Assembly: GCA_019245115.1 (NCBI GenBank)
Contig: JAFARZ010000358.1
Coordinates: 1 to 64,000 of the forward strand
DNA length: 64,000 bases
Reading direction: 5' to 3'
DNA from: Streptosporangiaceae bacterium
Lineage (GTDB): Bacteria; Actinomycetota; Actinomycetes; Streptosporangiales; Streptosporangiaceae
Shown here: piece by piece, positions 45,112 through 54,084 of the stretch
Layout of the letters: every line of letters begins with the position of its first letter
Numbering within the stretch: the stretch's first letter is position 1
The notes under the pieces: generated by a model
The model's database searches: none
What the model saw: only the letters and a program-made list of their open reading frames with translations
Told to the model about the DNA's origin: nothing
Position numbers and translations under genes: made by a program

Positions 45112-46131
45112 TCAGCCGATATGCCGCATCGCCACGATCTGGGATTGCCAGGACGATATGGACGCAAATTGCACGGCCTGTCCGGTCTGCGGCGCGTGGA
45201 TGATCTCCCCGTTACCGGCATAAATGCCGACATGCCCGGGCGCCGCCGCCGACCCATCAGACCCCGGCGTGAACACCAGATCACCCAGCCGCAGCTGGCT
45301 CACCGACGCCACCGGCGTACCAACACCGACCTGCTGGAACGTTGTCCTTGGCAGGTCGACACCCGCTGCTCGCCAGGCCATCTGGACCAGCGAGGAGCAG
45401 TCGCACCAGCCGGACGGGTCTGCGCCGTGCGGGTCGATGCACGACCCGCCCCACTGATAAAGCGTGCCGAGCGCCGACTCGGCCGCGGCCACCGCGACCT
45501 GCGCGGCGGCACTCCCTACAGCCCCCGCAGCCGAGTACTTCGACGCGGCAAGCGATTCGATCTGCCGCACGTAGGCAGCGGCGTCAGCCGGTACGCCGTG
45601 GGCTGCTTCCACGGCGCCAGGTCCTGCGTTATACGCGGCCAGCGCGAGATCGATCACGCTTCCGGCCGCCTGCCCAGATGAAACGAGCCGTGACGCCAAG
45701 GCGACGAGCGAGCAGTCGTACCGTCCTTGGGCCATGATCGCGTCGTGCGGGTTGTACGGCGACACGGTCCCGGTCCCGTCATCGTCGCGGCCCCAGCCGG
45801 TGAACGTGGACGGCAGGAACTGCGCGATGCCTTCCGCCCCGGACGCGCCGTTGATCGCCCGCGGGTTCCACCCGGACTCGACCTGATCCTGCGCGGCGAT
45901 AATCGCCGGTGTGATCGCCGGGCACAGCGACCCTGCGGCTAGCACCCACGGCACGTACGCCGCCGGGATCTGCGCCGTATTCACCGCCCCGCCACCTACC
46001 GGTGCCGGTGCCTGCTGGCCCACAGCCGCGAACAGCAGCACCAGGGCCAGCACCGCCGCACCCGCCCCGAGCGCACCACGCATCACCACCCGCCCTGCAG
46101 GCAGCCCGGCCGGGACCGCGACCGTACTCAT
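45112..46131 (-). CDS. Bifunctional wall hydrolase: lytic transglycosylase plus NlpC/P60
   Basis: 339 residues. One membrane anchor/signal near 15-40 (GALGAGAAVLALVLLFAAVG). The SLT domain has AAQDQVESGWNPRAIN with catalytic Glu near 85, then GIAQFLPSTF and LAAYNAGPGAV. The NlpC/P60 domain has WCDCSSLVQMAW with Cys near 245 and PGHVGIYAG with His near 298. Together they cleave glycan strands and stem peptides, opening the wall for the secretion channel; this is the VirB1-like component in Gram-positive systems. ATG 46131 overlaps the coupling-protein stop as ATGA. Confidence 0.94.
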   Translation of the reverse strand: MSTVAVPAGLPAGRVVMRGALGAGAAVLALVLLFAAVGQQAPAPVGGGAVNTAQIPAAYVPWVLAAGSLCPAITPAIIAAQDQVESGWNPRAINGASGAEGIAQFLPSTFTGWGRDDDGTGTVSPYNPHDAIMAQGRYDCSLVALASRLVSSGQAAGSVIDLALAAYNAGPGAVEAAHGVPADAAAYVRQIESLAASKYSAAGAVGSAAAQVAVAAAESALGTLYQWGGSCIDPHGADPSGWCDCSSLVQMAWRAAGVDLPRTTFQQVGVGTPVASVSQLRLGDLVFTPGSDGSAAAPGHVGIYAGNGEIIHAPQTGQAVQFASISSWQSQIVAMRHIG

Positions 46132-47858
46132 GACCCTGCCCCCGAAGCCAGCGCGGCGCGGATCGACGTCGCATGCGGCCCGTCCATCCACGGCACCGTC
46201 TTGATGACCACAGGCCGGGACCCGGACGCGACCACGATGGCCCGGTCCTTGGGCAGTGACGCCAGATCCGACACCGCCAGCGCCCGGTCCTTACGCAGCG
46301 ACTGGGTCAGCTGCCGCTCTCCGGACCGCCCGGTGTAGACGGACTGGAGGATCCACTCCTCGTGATCGCCGATCAGGGAACTGAACTCGCTGAGGAACTT
46401 CTCATCGGCTACCCCAGCGCCCAGCACCCGGATCGTGGCCGCAGACCACATGGCCCGTATCCCGTACTCACCCCACGCTTCGGCGCCCTGGGTCCAGGAC
46501 TGCAGGTAGGTGTGCAGCAGGATGCCGCGCGATCCGTAATGGCTGTACAGCTTGGGCAGCTCGGGCCACCGCACGATGTTGGCCGCCTCATCCAGCTCCA
46601 CCGTCATCGGCACCGCCAGCCGCCCCGGCACCGACCCGGCCGCGAGCCGCTCCGCCGCCTCGCACACATGCGCGGTCAAAGCCGCGACGAACGGCCCGCC
46701 CGACCCCTCACCCTCCCGCGACAGCGCATACAACGTGTCCGTGCTGGCCGGGAACCCCGCCGGATCAAACGACGGCAGCCCAGCCGCCGGGGTCACCCAC
46801 GCGAGCAGCGATGGATTGACCAGCGCCCGCGCCATCCGCTGCGCGGTGCCATAGGTCGACCCGCGCATCTTGTCCGGCTGCCCTAGCACCCCCTCCACCG
46901 CGGTCGCGGGCCCGGCGTGCCCGGCCTGGCGCAGCAGCATCGCCGGGGCCGCGTCATCAGGATTGGCCAGCCATTCCCACACCTGCCCCACCGGCAAACG
47001 GTGCCCGGCTGCGGCCAGGAACAGCCAGGCCAGCAGGTCCCGCCCGGCGGTGTCCCAGTGCGCATCGGTCCGCGCCCCCGGCTCACGGGTCGACGCTTCG
47101 AAGATCGCCGCGAGCTTCTGCGCCGCCGACACATCGGTCACCGGGCCGAGCAGGTCATAAGTAAAGGCTGGGACACCGTCGCTGGCCAGCCCCTGCGGGT
47201 CGAACAGCCACGTCACCCCCCGCCGCGTCCGCAACGCGAGTGTCGCGTCGCTCATATCGCGCTTGTTGCTAGTAGCGAGCACCGCGCCAGGCGCGTCCAG
47301 GATGGCGGGGATCACGCGCTTGGTGGTCTTCCCGGCCCGCGCGCCCCACACATCGACGCTGACATCTTCCGGCCCGGCCACCGCGAGCTGCCCGCCGGGG
47401 ATGATCCGCCCCAGCGGCGACCCCGCCCACGCCCCGCCCAGCCGCGCCGACTCGACGGCCCGCGCCCGCGTCCCCAGCCGCACCCGGTCCCGCCGCGGCG
47501 CGAGATACCGGGCGACCCGGTCGGCCCGGTGCGCGCGCCCGTGCCGCACCGCAACCAACCTGATCGCTGATATCAACCCGATAGACAGAACGGCGGCGCC
47601 TACGGCGAGGGCGGCCCACCCCCACGCATCAGGCCAGGCCGCCCGCCCGCCGATCAGCGCCTTCAGATAGCTGAGCGGCCGTCCCGGCCGTGGCGTGTCA
47701 CCGGCCCAGTAACTGACCTCACCCGCTAGCCACACCCCGCATGCGCCAGATACGACGATCGCGGCCACGGTCGGGATCAGCCACGCGGCCCACATATCGG
47801 CGGACCCCGGGTTGCCGAAGATGCCCGGTGGCGGTCCGGGGGCCTGCTGCCTGCTCAC
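46128..47858 (-). CDS. VirD4/TraG-type coupling protein
   Basis: 576 residues, GTG start overlapping the VirB4-like stop. Two N-terminal membrane helices (WLIPTVAAIVVSGACGVWLA; WGWAALAVGAAVLSIGLISA). Walker A GARAGKTT near 171-178, Walker B MTVELDEAANIV near 420, and the LASLPKDRAIVVASG element near the end are those of type IV coupling proteins. It should link relaxase-bound DNA to the channel and pump the strand. Neighbours VirB4-like and wall hydrolase fit. Note GARAGKTT in place of the more usual GxGxGKS. Confidence 0.92.
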   Translation of the reverse strand: MSRQQAPGPPPGIFGNPGSADMWAAWLIPTVAAIVVSGACGVWLAGEVSYWAGDTPRPGRPLSYLKALIGGRAAWPDAWGWAALAVGAAVLSIGLISAIRLVAVRHGRAHRADRVARYLAPRRDRVRLGTRARAVESARLGGAWAGSPLGRIIPGGQLAVAGPEDVSVDVWGARAGKTTKRVIPAILDAPGAVLATSNKRDMSDATLALRTRRGVTWLFDPQGLASDGVPAFTYDLLGPVTDVSAAQKLAAIFEASTREPGARTDAHWDTAGRDLLAWLFLAAAGHRLPVGQVWEWLANPDDAAPAMLLRQAGHAGPATAVEGVLGQPDKMRGSTYGTAQRMARALVNPSLLAWVTPAAGLPSFDPAGFPASTDTLYALSREGEGSGGPFVAALTAHVCEAAERLAAGSVPGRLAVPMTVELDEAANIVRWPELPKLYSHYGSRGILLHTYLQSWTQGAEAWGEYGIRAMWSAATIRVLGAGVADEKFLSEFSSLIGDHEEWILQSVYTGRSGERQLTQSLRKDRALAVSDLASLPKDRAIVVASGSRPVVIKTVPWMDGPHATSIRAALASGAGS

Positions 47859-49258
47859 GGCAGTTCACCCCGTGCCGCCCACCGGGCGTTGGTGTCATGC
47901 AACCTGCGTTCGGTCTCGGTGACCTGCACCCGGACCGGGACACCAGGCCGTCCGCCCACCTTGATCAGGCACTTACCGAGTCCCGGCGGCGGCTGGGACG
48001 CATCCGCGCCGCCGCCCCACCCGGCGGGGGAGGACCAGGAAGTGATCAGCTCCACCTCCCGCCGCGACAGCCCGACGATCTGATCCAGGTCCCCCAGCTC
48101 GGAGCGGGGCAGGCCGAAGCAGGCCACCATCCCGGCCCGTTCCACGAACCCGCGTGCCTTGGCCCGGTCCGCCGCCGAATTGACCGCTTCCAGGTCCTTG
48201 AGGGTGTGGGTGATCATCGCCTGGCCCAATCCCCAGGTCCGGTTCAGCCGGGTGATCGCGTCGATCCGGTCCACCAGCCCGCCCGCCGCGCGCAGCGGCC
48301 GCCACAGCTCATCCAGCACCGCGAAATACCACCGCGGCCGGGCCAGCCCCGCATCCGCCAGCGCGTGCGCAGCCGCGACACAGCCCAGCCCGTCGGACCA
48401 GGCCGCGAGCATGGCCGCCGCGGTGAGCTGGGCGTCGGCTTCGCCGATCCGGGAGATGTCGACCGCCGCTGCGGGTGCGTCCAGGTTGATCCGGGTCGTA
48501 GTGGGTGACCCGAATACCCGGCCCAGCGGCCCGTCCAGCAACCCCAGCAGGCTCCTGTGCAGCGGATCAACCGCGACCCGGTACCGCCGCTCCGACCCCC
48601 GGTCCAAAGTCACCGCGCGGACCCGCTCCGGGCCCTCCTCCAGCACCGTCACCAGATCCGGCAACGTCGGCGGCGACGACGCCGGATGCCGCTCAGCCAG
48701 GTGGTGCAGGCACGCGGCCAGGACGGTCTGCTCGTGATCATCGACCGGGCGGCCGCGGACCAGAGTGATCAGCGCGGCGGCGATGGCCAGCGTCCGGCCG
48801 TGGGCTTCGGCGCGCAACTGCTCGCCCGCCTTCCCGCCGATCGTGCCAGCGGCGGCGCCCATCTCGCCGGGGTCGAGGATGTTGATCCCGCCGACCCCGC
48901 GGCCGATCGGGATCACCTGGCCGCCCAGGTGGGCGACGGTGGCGGTGTAGTCGGGTTTGAGGTCACCCAGCACCAGGGGTGTGACGCCGGTGGCCGCGAG
49001 GTAGAGCAGCATCCGGTTGACCAGGGTGGATTTGCCGGTGCCGGGCCTGCCCTTGACGAACAGGCTGGGGTTGGTGATCAGCCGGGCCCGGGTGAACCAG
49101 GAGATCGGGTCCCCGCACACGGTGACCCCGGTGAGCAGGTTCTGGCCCAGCGGCGCCCCGCACGACGGCGACCCGGACCCGGCCGCGAACGGCCACAGCC
49201 CGCACACCTGCACCGTGGTGCCCCGCCACATCGCCGGGGCCTCCATCCGCGGCCTCAC
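47855..49258 (-). CDS. VirB4-like secretion ATPase (C-terminal domain form)
   Basis: 467 residues. GTG 49258 overlaps the previous stop as GTGA. Walker A VKGRPGTGKSTL with Lys near 76, LGDLKPDY, then Walker B WYFAVLDELWRPL near 320 and LGQAMITHTLKDLEAV. This is the motor half of a VirB4 protein without the usual N-terminal domain; the SCO6880-like protein encoded just upstream probably supplies that half as a separate chain. It powers assembly of the type IV channel. It is coupled on both sides by overlapping stops. Confidence 0.9.
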   Translation of the reverse strand: MRPRMEAPAMWRGTTVQVCGLWPFAAGSGSPSCGAPLGQNLLTGVTVCGDPISWFTRARLITNPSLFVKGRPGTGKSTLVNRMLLYLAATGVTPLVLGDLKPDYTATVAHLGGQVIPIGRGVGGINILDPGEMGAAAGTIGGKAGEQLRAEAHGRTLAIAAALITLVRGRPVDDHEQTVLAACLHHLAERHPASSPPTLPDLVTVLEEGPERVRAVTLDRGSERRYRVAVDPLHRSLLGLLDGPLGRVFGSPTTTRINLDAPAAAVDISRIGEADAQLTAAAMLAAWSDGLGCVAAAHALADAGLARPRWYFAVLDELWRPLRAAGGLVDRIDAITRLNRTWGLGQAMITHTLKDLEAVNSAADRAKARGFVERAGMVACFGLPRSELGDLDQIVGLSRREVELITSWSSPAGWGGGADASQPPPGLGKCLIKVGGRPGVPVRVQVTETERRLHDTNARWAARGELP

Positions 49259-50742
49259 AGCGCACCCCGCAACCCGGACGGGACCAGGGTGTGCAGCCAC
49301 GGCAGCACCCCAGCCGGAAGCGTGGTCGCGAACGCGGCGGCCTGCTGGCCGCGCGCCACCCGCAGCCGCAACCGGGCTGAGGCGGCCAGGTTGCCGACCT
49401 CCGCATCCGCCTCCCGCAAGCTCGCCGCATCCTGCGCGGTCGCGGTGACCACCAGCGCGAACTCGACCAGGCCCGCCCCGGAAGCCTCCTCAGCGGCGGC
49501 CTGCTCGGCCGCCCGTACCGTGGTGGAGGCGCGGGCGTTGATCAGGCCGGTGGTGGAGGCGGCCATGAAATGGGCGGTGCGCCGGTCCGATTCGACTACT
49601 CGCGCGGCGGTGGCCGGGTCCAGCGGCCGGTACAGCACGGCGACCCGTTTGCGGAAGATCCGCGGCGAGGGTTCCAGCAGCGCCCGCAGCACCCCGGACC
49701 GGACCGTGCCGCGCGGTGCCTCGCACGCCACCCACGACCGGGACACCACACCGTCATGGAAGTAGGTGTCGGCGGTCTCCTGCGCGGTCAGCGGCCCGGC
49801 ATCGGCCCACGACATCCCGCTCGACCCGGTCTCGGCCCGCGCCTGGAGCACCATCGCAGCCACCGAAGGATCGAACCCGGTCCGCACCGCATCAGCGATC
49901 CGGTCCGCGGGCACCGGCCGGACCGCGCCGCCACCCGCCGCGGCCAGCCCGGCCGCCAGCGGGGAGATCCGGATCGCCAGATTCGTCACCACGTCATTGC
50001 GGTGAACCCGGCCACCGGGCCGGTACGTGAGGGTGACGTAGGTGCTGGTCTGGCTGGAGGCGGCCGGGTAGGCGGCGACGACTTCGGTCATGATCGCCCG
50101 CGCTGGTTCCGGTGCGGCGGCATCCAGGCGGGGGAGCACCTCAGCGGCCAGCCGGGTGCCCGGATCCGGCGCGGTCTCCACGATCACCGCCGCGCCCAGC
50201 AGGCCCGGCTCGTGCGCGAGCCCGGCCAGCCACCCGCCCCAGGACGCCACCCAAACATCGACCTGTTCCGGGTCGACCAGCGCCCCACCATCCGGGTCGC
50301 ACTCCAAGGCGATGGTGAATGTCCCGGTCGCCTGGTCGTGGATGACGCCGAAGGGCCGGTGGTACACGTCCCGGCCCGCCAGCATCTCGGTCCGGGCCAG
50401 CAGCCCCGGCGGGGTGAACGCCCCATCCGGGTCGCGTGACAGCGGCCCGGATATATAGGTGTCCTCGCCGAGCAGACGGCGCCGGACCCACCCGGTCCGG
50501 GCGGCCAGGATGGTGAACCCGGACCGGCCATCGACGGTCCGGATGGCCAGCGGCACGATCACCGCGATGATCACCGCGCCGACCGCGATCGCGGCGATCC
50601 ACGACATCAGCGCGGTCAGCAGAGCCAGGATCAGCCCGCCCAGCAGCAGCACCGTGCCGAGCAGGCCCAGCGGCCCGATCCCCGGCCGGGACGGCAGCCG
50701 CCAGTTCCCGTATGTCGGTCGGGTATTCGTGGTGTCAGACAT
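49255..50742 (-). CDS. SCO6880-family membrane protein of the secretion channel
   Basis: 495 residues from ATG 50742. Two membrane helices near 25-70 (LLGTVLLLGGLILALLTALM and AAIAVGAVIIAVIVPLAI) are followed by a large soluble part with ETAPDPGTRLAAEVLPRL, FHDGVVSRSWVACEAPRGTV and a Cys-poor tail. This is the layout of actinomycete SCO6880-like proteins, which combine a PrgI-like membrane part with a VirB4 N-terminal-like domain. It lies directly before the VirB4 motor, as expected for a split protein. Confidence 0.85.
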   Translation of the reverse strand: MSDTTNTRPTYGNWRLPSRPGIGPLGLLGTVLLLGGLILALLTALMSWIAAIAVGAVIIAVIVPLAIRTVDGRSGFTILAARTGWVRRRLLGEDTYISGPLSRDPDGAFTPPGLLARTEMLAGRDVYHRPFGVIHDQATGTFTIALECDPDGGALVDPEQVDVWVASWGGWLAGLAHEPGLLGAAVIVETAPDPGTRLAAEVLPRLDAAAPEPARAIMTEVVAAYPAASSQTSTYVTLTYRPGGRVHRNDVVTNLAIRISPLAAGLAAAGGGAVRPVPADRIADAVRTGFDPSVAAMVLQARAETGSSGMSWADAGPLTAQETADTYFHDGVVSRSWVACEAPRGTVRSGVLRALLEPSPRIFRKRVAVLYRPLDPATAARVVESDRRTAHFMAASTTGLINARASTTVRAAEQAAAEEASGAGLVEFALVVTATAQDAASLREADAEVGNLAASARLRLRVARGQQAAAFATTLPAGVLPWLHTLVPSGLRGAL

Positions 50743-50743
50743 G

Positions 50744-52216
50744 TCATCCCCCGTTCTCGCGTTCCTCGTCATCCCCGTGACCTATCGCGCCGGACGGCCC
50801 GCCCGCATCGGCCACGCTGTCGCGGCCCGGAGAGGCAGAACCTTCCGGCTGAGGTCCGGTGCCTGAAGCCTGGCCATCACCGGACCCGTCCCTACCGGAG
50901 CCGCCCGCACCGCCGGGGCCGGTCGTGCCGCCATCCGGCGGCGTTCCGGTATCGTCGGCTGTCCCGGGCCGTAGTGCCGCCCGCCGTGGCGCGGTGGTAT
51001 CGGAGGCAGCGCCTGCGCTGCGTGGCTTCCCGCCGGCGCTGCTCGCGTCTTCCCCGGTCGCGGATCGCTTTCCCGGCGGCTGAACCACCGTCCGTTCGGG
51101 AGAATCGGAGGTTGAGCCGCGGGCCCGCGACCCGGGCGCGCTGAGCCCAGCCCCGGCCGGGCTGCTAGCCTGCCCGCCGGATGGGGCGGCACTGCCGGAC
51201 GGAGCGGCGGCTGCGGCACCAGCGCCGCCGGTCGCGGCTGCTTTGATCGCGCCGGTGGCGACCGCTCCGGCCGTGCCCATGGCCAGCGCTCCGCTGGAGG
51301 CGGCGCCGAGGTGGGCGGTCATCGGGACGATGACCTTCAGCAGGGCGGGCAGGATCAGCACCGACAAGATCAGCAGCATGAACCCGGAGATCACCTCGAC
51401 CGCGGTGCGGTTGCCGCTGGTGAGGGCGAACGCGGCCGCGTACAGCAGGGCGGCGGCGGGTTTGTACAGCAGCCAGGCGGCGAGCCAGCCGAGATGCTTA
51501 CGCCACCAGGTCTCGCCCCATTCGCTCATCGACGCGGCGGCGGCCAGCGGCAGCGTGCCCGCCAGGATGATCATCAGGCCGACCCGCAAGATCATCAGCA
51601 TTAGCTGGATCAGCGAGGAGAAGATGATCAGCAGCGCAATGATCAGCAGCATCCCGAACCCCGGAGCAACCGCGGCGCTGAGCGCAGCGGTGCTGATCAG
51701 GCCGGACCAGCCGTTGGCGCCCACGTGGGCCGAGCTCATCAGCCCGGCGCTGAACGCGTCGCCGAGCTTGCCCGCCGCCTCCACTGTCACCGTGGCCACC
51801 CCGGACACGACCACCAGGCGGGCCAGGCCCAGCAGCATGGTGGCCGCGGGCTCGCCGCGGCGGCGAATCGCCATCCGCCCGGCGGCCACCAGGATGCAGA
51901 TGATGGCGGTTACCGTCACGATCCACGAGGTGCCGGCCTTGATCACCGAGACCGGGGAGCCGGGCACGTCCAGCTGCGGGGTGTCGACGTTCATCCAGAA
52001 CGTGGACAGCGTCTTCAGCAGCCCGTCGGCGGCGCTGGCCATCGCCTGCGCGATCTGGCCGAGGACATCCCCGGTGACCGTGCTCGCCGCCTTGCCAGCT
52101 GCGCCCCCGGCCGCGTGGGTGATCTGTCCCACGCTGATGCCGCCTTCGGGGAGCTGGATGTGCTCCATCGCGGTGCAGAAGAAGCCCATGGGGCCGCCAG
52201 GGCAGGTGTTAGCCAT
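50744..52216 (-). CDS. TrbL/VirB6-like polytopic membrane protein
   Basis: 490 residues from ATG 52216. Residues 85-310 contain six or so strongly hydrophobic helices (SWIVTVTAIICILVAAGRMA; MLLIIALLIIFSSLIQLMLM; ILRVGLMIILAGTLPLAAAA). From 325 the chain is Ala/Gly/Ser/Pro-rich and disordered to the end. This matches the inner-membrane channel component TrbL/VirB6, with the unstructured tail common in actinomycetes. Its start overlaps the previous gene by 8 bases. Confidence 0.88.
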   Translation of the reverse strand: MANTCPGGPMGFFCTAMEHIQLPEGGISVGQITHAAGGAAGKAASTVTGDVLGQIAQAMASAADGLLKTLSTFWMNVDTPQLDVPGSPVSVIKAGTSWIVTVTAIICILVAAGRMAIRRRGEPAATMLLGLARLVVVSGVATVTVEAAGKLGDAFSAGLMSSAHVGANGWSGLISTAALSAAVAPGFGMLLIIALLIIFSSLIQLMLMILRVGLMIILAGTLPLAAAASMSEWGETWWRKHLGWLAAWLLYKPAAALLYAAAFALTSGNRTAVEVISGFMLLILSVLILPALLKVIVPMTAHLGAASSGALAMGTAGAVATGAIKAAATGGAGAAAAAPSGSAAPSGGQASSPAGAGLSAPGSRARGSTSDSPERTVVQPPGKRSATGEDASSAGGKPRSAGAASDTTAPRRAALRPGTADDTGTPPDGGTTGPGGAGGSGRDGSGDGQASGTGPQPEGSASPGRDSVADAGGPSGAIGHGDDEERENGG

Positions 52217-52892
52217 TGCTGGCACTTCCCCACAGCACGAACCCGTCGGCGCTAGTCACCAGCTGCGTGTCCGGGCCGGGCTTACCGTCCGGAGTCAGCA
52301 CCATCTTCCAGTCGCCGTTCACCCAGGCCACGGTTCGTTCGTCGGCCTGGTAGCCATCGCCCGCGCTGGCCAGGGCCTCGATGGTCGCCTGCTGCGGGGT
52401 GTAGCTCAGAATCTCGAAGCCGACCGCCGGAGCGATCTGGCCGGGAGCGGGAGCCTGATAGGTCTGGCTATTGCCTGCGGCGATGAAAGCCTGCTCACCC
52501 GGTCCTGGTGCGATCTCGTGCTCGGCGGCCGTCCGCCAGTCCGGGCTGGCCAGGCTAGCGAAGATGTCGTAGGCCGCGATGACCGCGCCCATGGGGGAAT
52601 GGGCGTAGCACTCCCACACAGACCCCTGGTACCGCATCGGCCCGGCCGTCGCGGAGGTCGGGACGAGCATTGGGCCGACGTTCTTCCATCGCAGATCCGC
52701 GGGCGGTGCCGTGGGGATCGCGTCGCTGGAGGAACTGGCCGGGCATGCCTGGGCCTGGTTGTCTGCGGACGGCTGCTTCGTCCCGGTCGCCTGGTGCGAT
52801 GTGCTGCTGCTGATCGTCAGGACGACCGCGATGATGACCAGGATTGCCAGCAATCCGGTGGCCGCTGTCCAGCGGAGGCGCTTGATATCCAT
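52209..52892 (-). CDS. VirB8/TcpC-like membrane protein
   Basis: 227 residues from ATG 52892 with GAGGAGG close upstream. A single membrane helix near 10-30 (ATGLLAILVIIAVVLTISSS) is followed by a linker and an outer domain. That domain reads like an NTF2-type fold: GAVIAAYDIFASLASPDW, GFEILSYTPQQATIEALA, then ERTVAWVNGDWKMVL and a final FVLWG strand. The one-helix-plus-NTF2 design is that of VirB8/TcpC assembly factors. Fold assignment is by pattern, so moderate certainty. Confidence 0.75.
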   Translation of the reverse strand: MDIKRLRWTAATGLLAILVIIAVVLTISSSTSHQATGTKQPSADNQAQACPASSSSDAIPTAPPADLRWKNVGPMLVPTSATAGPMRYQGSVWECYAHSPMGAVIAAYDIFASLASPDWRTAAEHEIAPGPGEQAFIAAGNSQTYQAPAPGQIAPAVGFEILSYTPQQATIEALASAGDGYQADERTVAWVNGDWKMVLTPDGKPGPDTQLVTSADGFVLWGSASNG

Positions 52893-52903
52893 CGCATGCC
52901 TCC

Positions 52904-53200
52904 TCAGGTGAGGAACTGGACGATCGGGCCGGCGGTGGCGATCAGCACGCAGGCCGCCAGGACGTAGCCGAGGCTGGCGAAGTGCTGGCCGCCCATGCCC
53001 CGGTGGTGCTGGACCGCCATCATCGTGGCCACGATGGCGATGCCCACCACGCACGCGCTGGTCGCCGTCCACGCGACGATGTCCATCAGCAGGTGGACCC
53101 GGCTGGCCAAGTCGGACGGGACCTGGCCGATGCCGGGGTTGTAGATGCCGGACCCGCCGCCTGGTGAGCTGGCCGGGTTCGGGAGCGGAAATGCACGCAC
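52904..53200 (-). CDS. Small two-helix membrane protein, VirB2-pilin-like
   Basis: 98 residues, GTG 53200 after AAGGGGGGA. Two membrane helices: LMDIVAWTATSACVVGIAIV and LGYVLAACVLIATAGPIVQF, with a basic loop between. Size, topology and place at the start of the channel genes suggest a VirB2/TrbC-like subunit, though it lacks a clear signal peptide. The N-terminal 30 residues are Pro/Gly-rich and outside or cytoplasmic. Confidence 0.72.
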   Translation of the reverse strand: MRAFPLPNPASSPGGGSGIYNPGIGQVPSDLASRVHLLMDIVAWTATSACVVGIAIVATMMAVQHHRGMGGQHFASLGYVLAACVLIATAGPIVQFLT

Positions 53201-53221
53201 GATGTTCCCCCCTTTTGTGTG

Positions 53222-53842
53222 TCAGTGCATGGCTGGCGTGGTGGTCAGGGCCGCGTGCTCGACGAAGCTGCGCAAGCTGAGGACCACCGGCCATTCGGTT
53301 CGCGGATCAGGAGTCGTTTCGCTCAGTCGCCATTCGCGCACCCAAGGCAACCGGAACACCATCGTCGTTGATGTGAGGATGTGTATGCGGCGGTTCAGCG
53401 GCTTCGGCAAGCGACCCGGAGCGTCGGCGACCAGGACAAACCCGACCAGGTACGGGCCTTCCGGATGGGCCATGGCGCAGTACCTGGCGAGCGCTTGAGA
53501 AGCGGCCATCAGCCCGGCCGCGCTCGTCCGCGCGGTCAAGACCATACGGAGCGGGTAGCCGAGCTTGTCCGGGTTGGGCCAGCGCCTCCCGGCGTCGGAG
53601 GCGCTCAGTAGACGCGCTACCGTGCTCGTCCCCGCACCGCCATGGACCCCGACGACGCTGATCGGCACCTGCTGGTTTGAATCGTGGAAGTCCCGATGTG
53701 CTATCGGTGCCGTGTTCCAGCCTTGCGGTCTGTGGCTCGGCTCGCGGGCACTGAAGTGCCGACACTGGTTGCCTTGCAGCGTGGCCAGCCGCTCCGCCAG
53801 GCACGCGGTACGGCCGCAATCGCGCGATCTGATAGCCCCCAT
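53222..53842 (-). CDS. DUF6668-like protein with altered P-loop
   Basis: 206 residues. VPISVVGVHGGAGTSTVARL near 60-80 has the outline of a ParA/MinD-type P-loop, but Thr stands where Lys is needed (GGAGTST). Later MVLTARTSAAGLMAASQALA matches the switch region of such folds, and the C-terminal strands follow the same order. I recall similar proteins (DUF6668) at this place in actinomycete conjugation operons. It probably binds a partner rather than hydrolysing ATP. First gene of the leftward operon; GGGGG precedes ATG 53842. Confidence 0.7.
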   Translation of the reverse strand: MGAIRSRDCGRTACLAERLATLQGNQCRHFSAREPSHRPQGWNTAPIAHRDFHDSNQQVPISVVGVHGGAGTSTVARLLSASDAGRRWPNPDKLGYPLRMVLTARTSAAGLMAASQALARYCAMAHPEGPYLVGFVLVADAPGRLPKPLNRRIHILTSTTMVFRLPWVREWRLSETTPDPRTEWPVVLSLRSFVEHAALTTTPAMH

Positions 53843-53858
53843 CGCTACCCCCGTTCAG

Positions 53859-53949
53859 CTACTATGTTTAGCAGTCTGCCCTGTCGTCAACTAAAGTAAA
53901 CAAATCTAGCATAGGCACACTACCGAGCGGGCTGTCAACTATGCTTAAC
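53859..53949. promoter_or_regulatory. AT-rich promoter/operator region of the conjugation operon
   Basis: The 200-base gap 53843-54048 separates the leftward transfer operon from rightward small genes. Its centre is unusually AT-rich for this DNA. CTATGTTTA (53862-53870), CTATGCTTA (53939-53947) and, on the other strand, CTATGCTAG (53906-53914) form three related sites. They could be operators or overlapping -10 boxes (TATGTT, TATGCT). Confidence 0.55.
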
Positions 53950-54084
53950 GAGTCGCCCGGGAATAGGGCGTAGGCTCTGGGCAGCATAGATACACGGCAG
54001 GAGCTTCAGACCTCCCTTGATGGCTTCAGGAGCCGGTAATCCACGCGGTTGCGTGCCTATGCGGGCCGCGCCGCTGTGCTCAAC

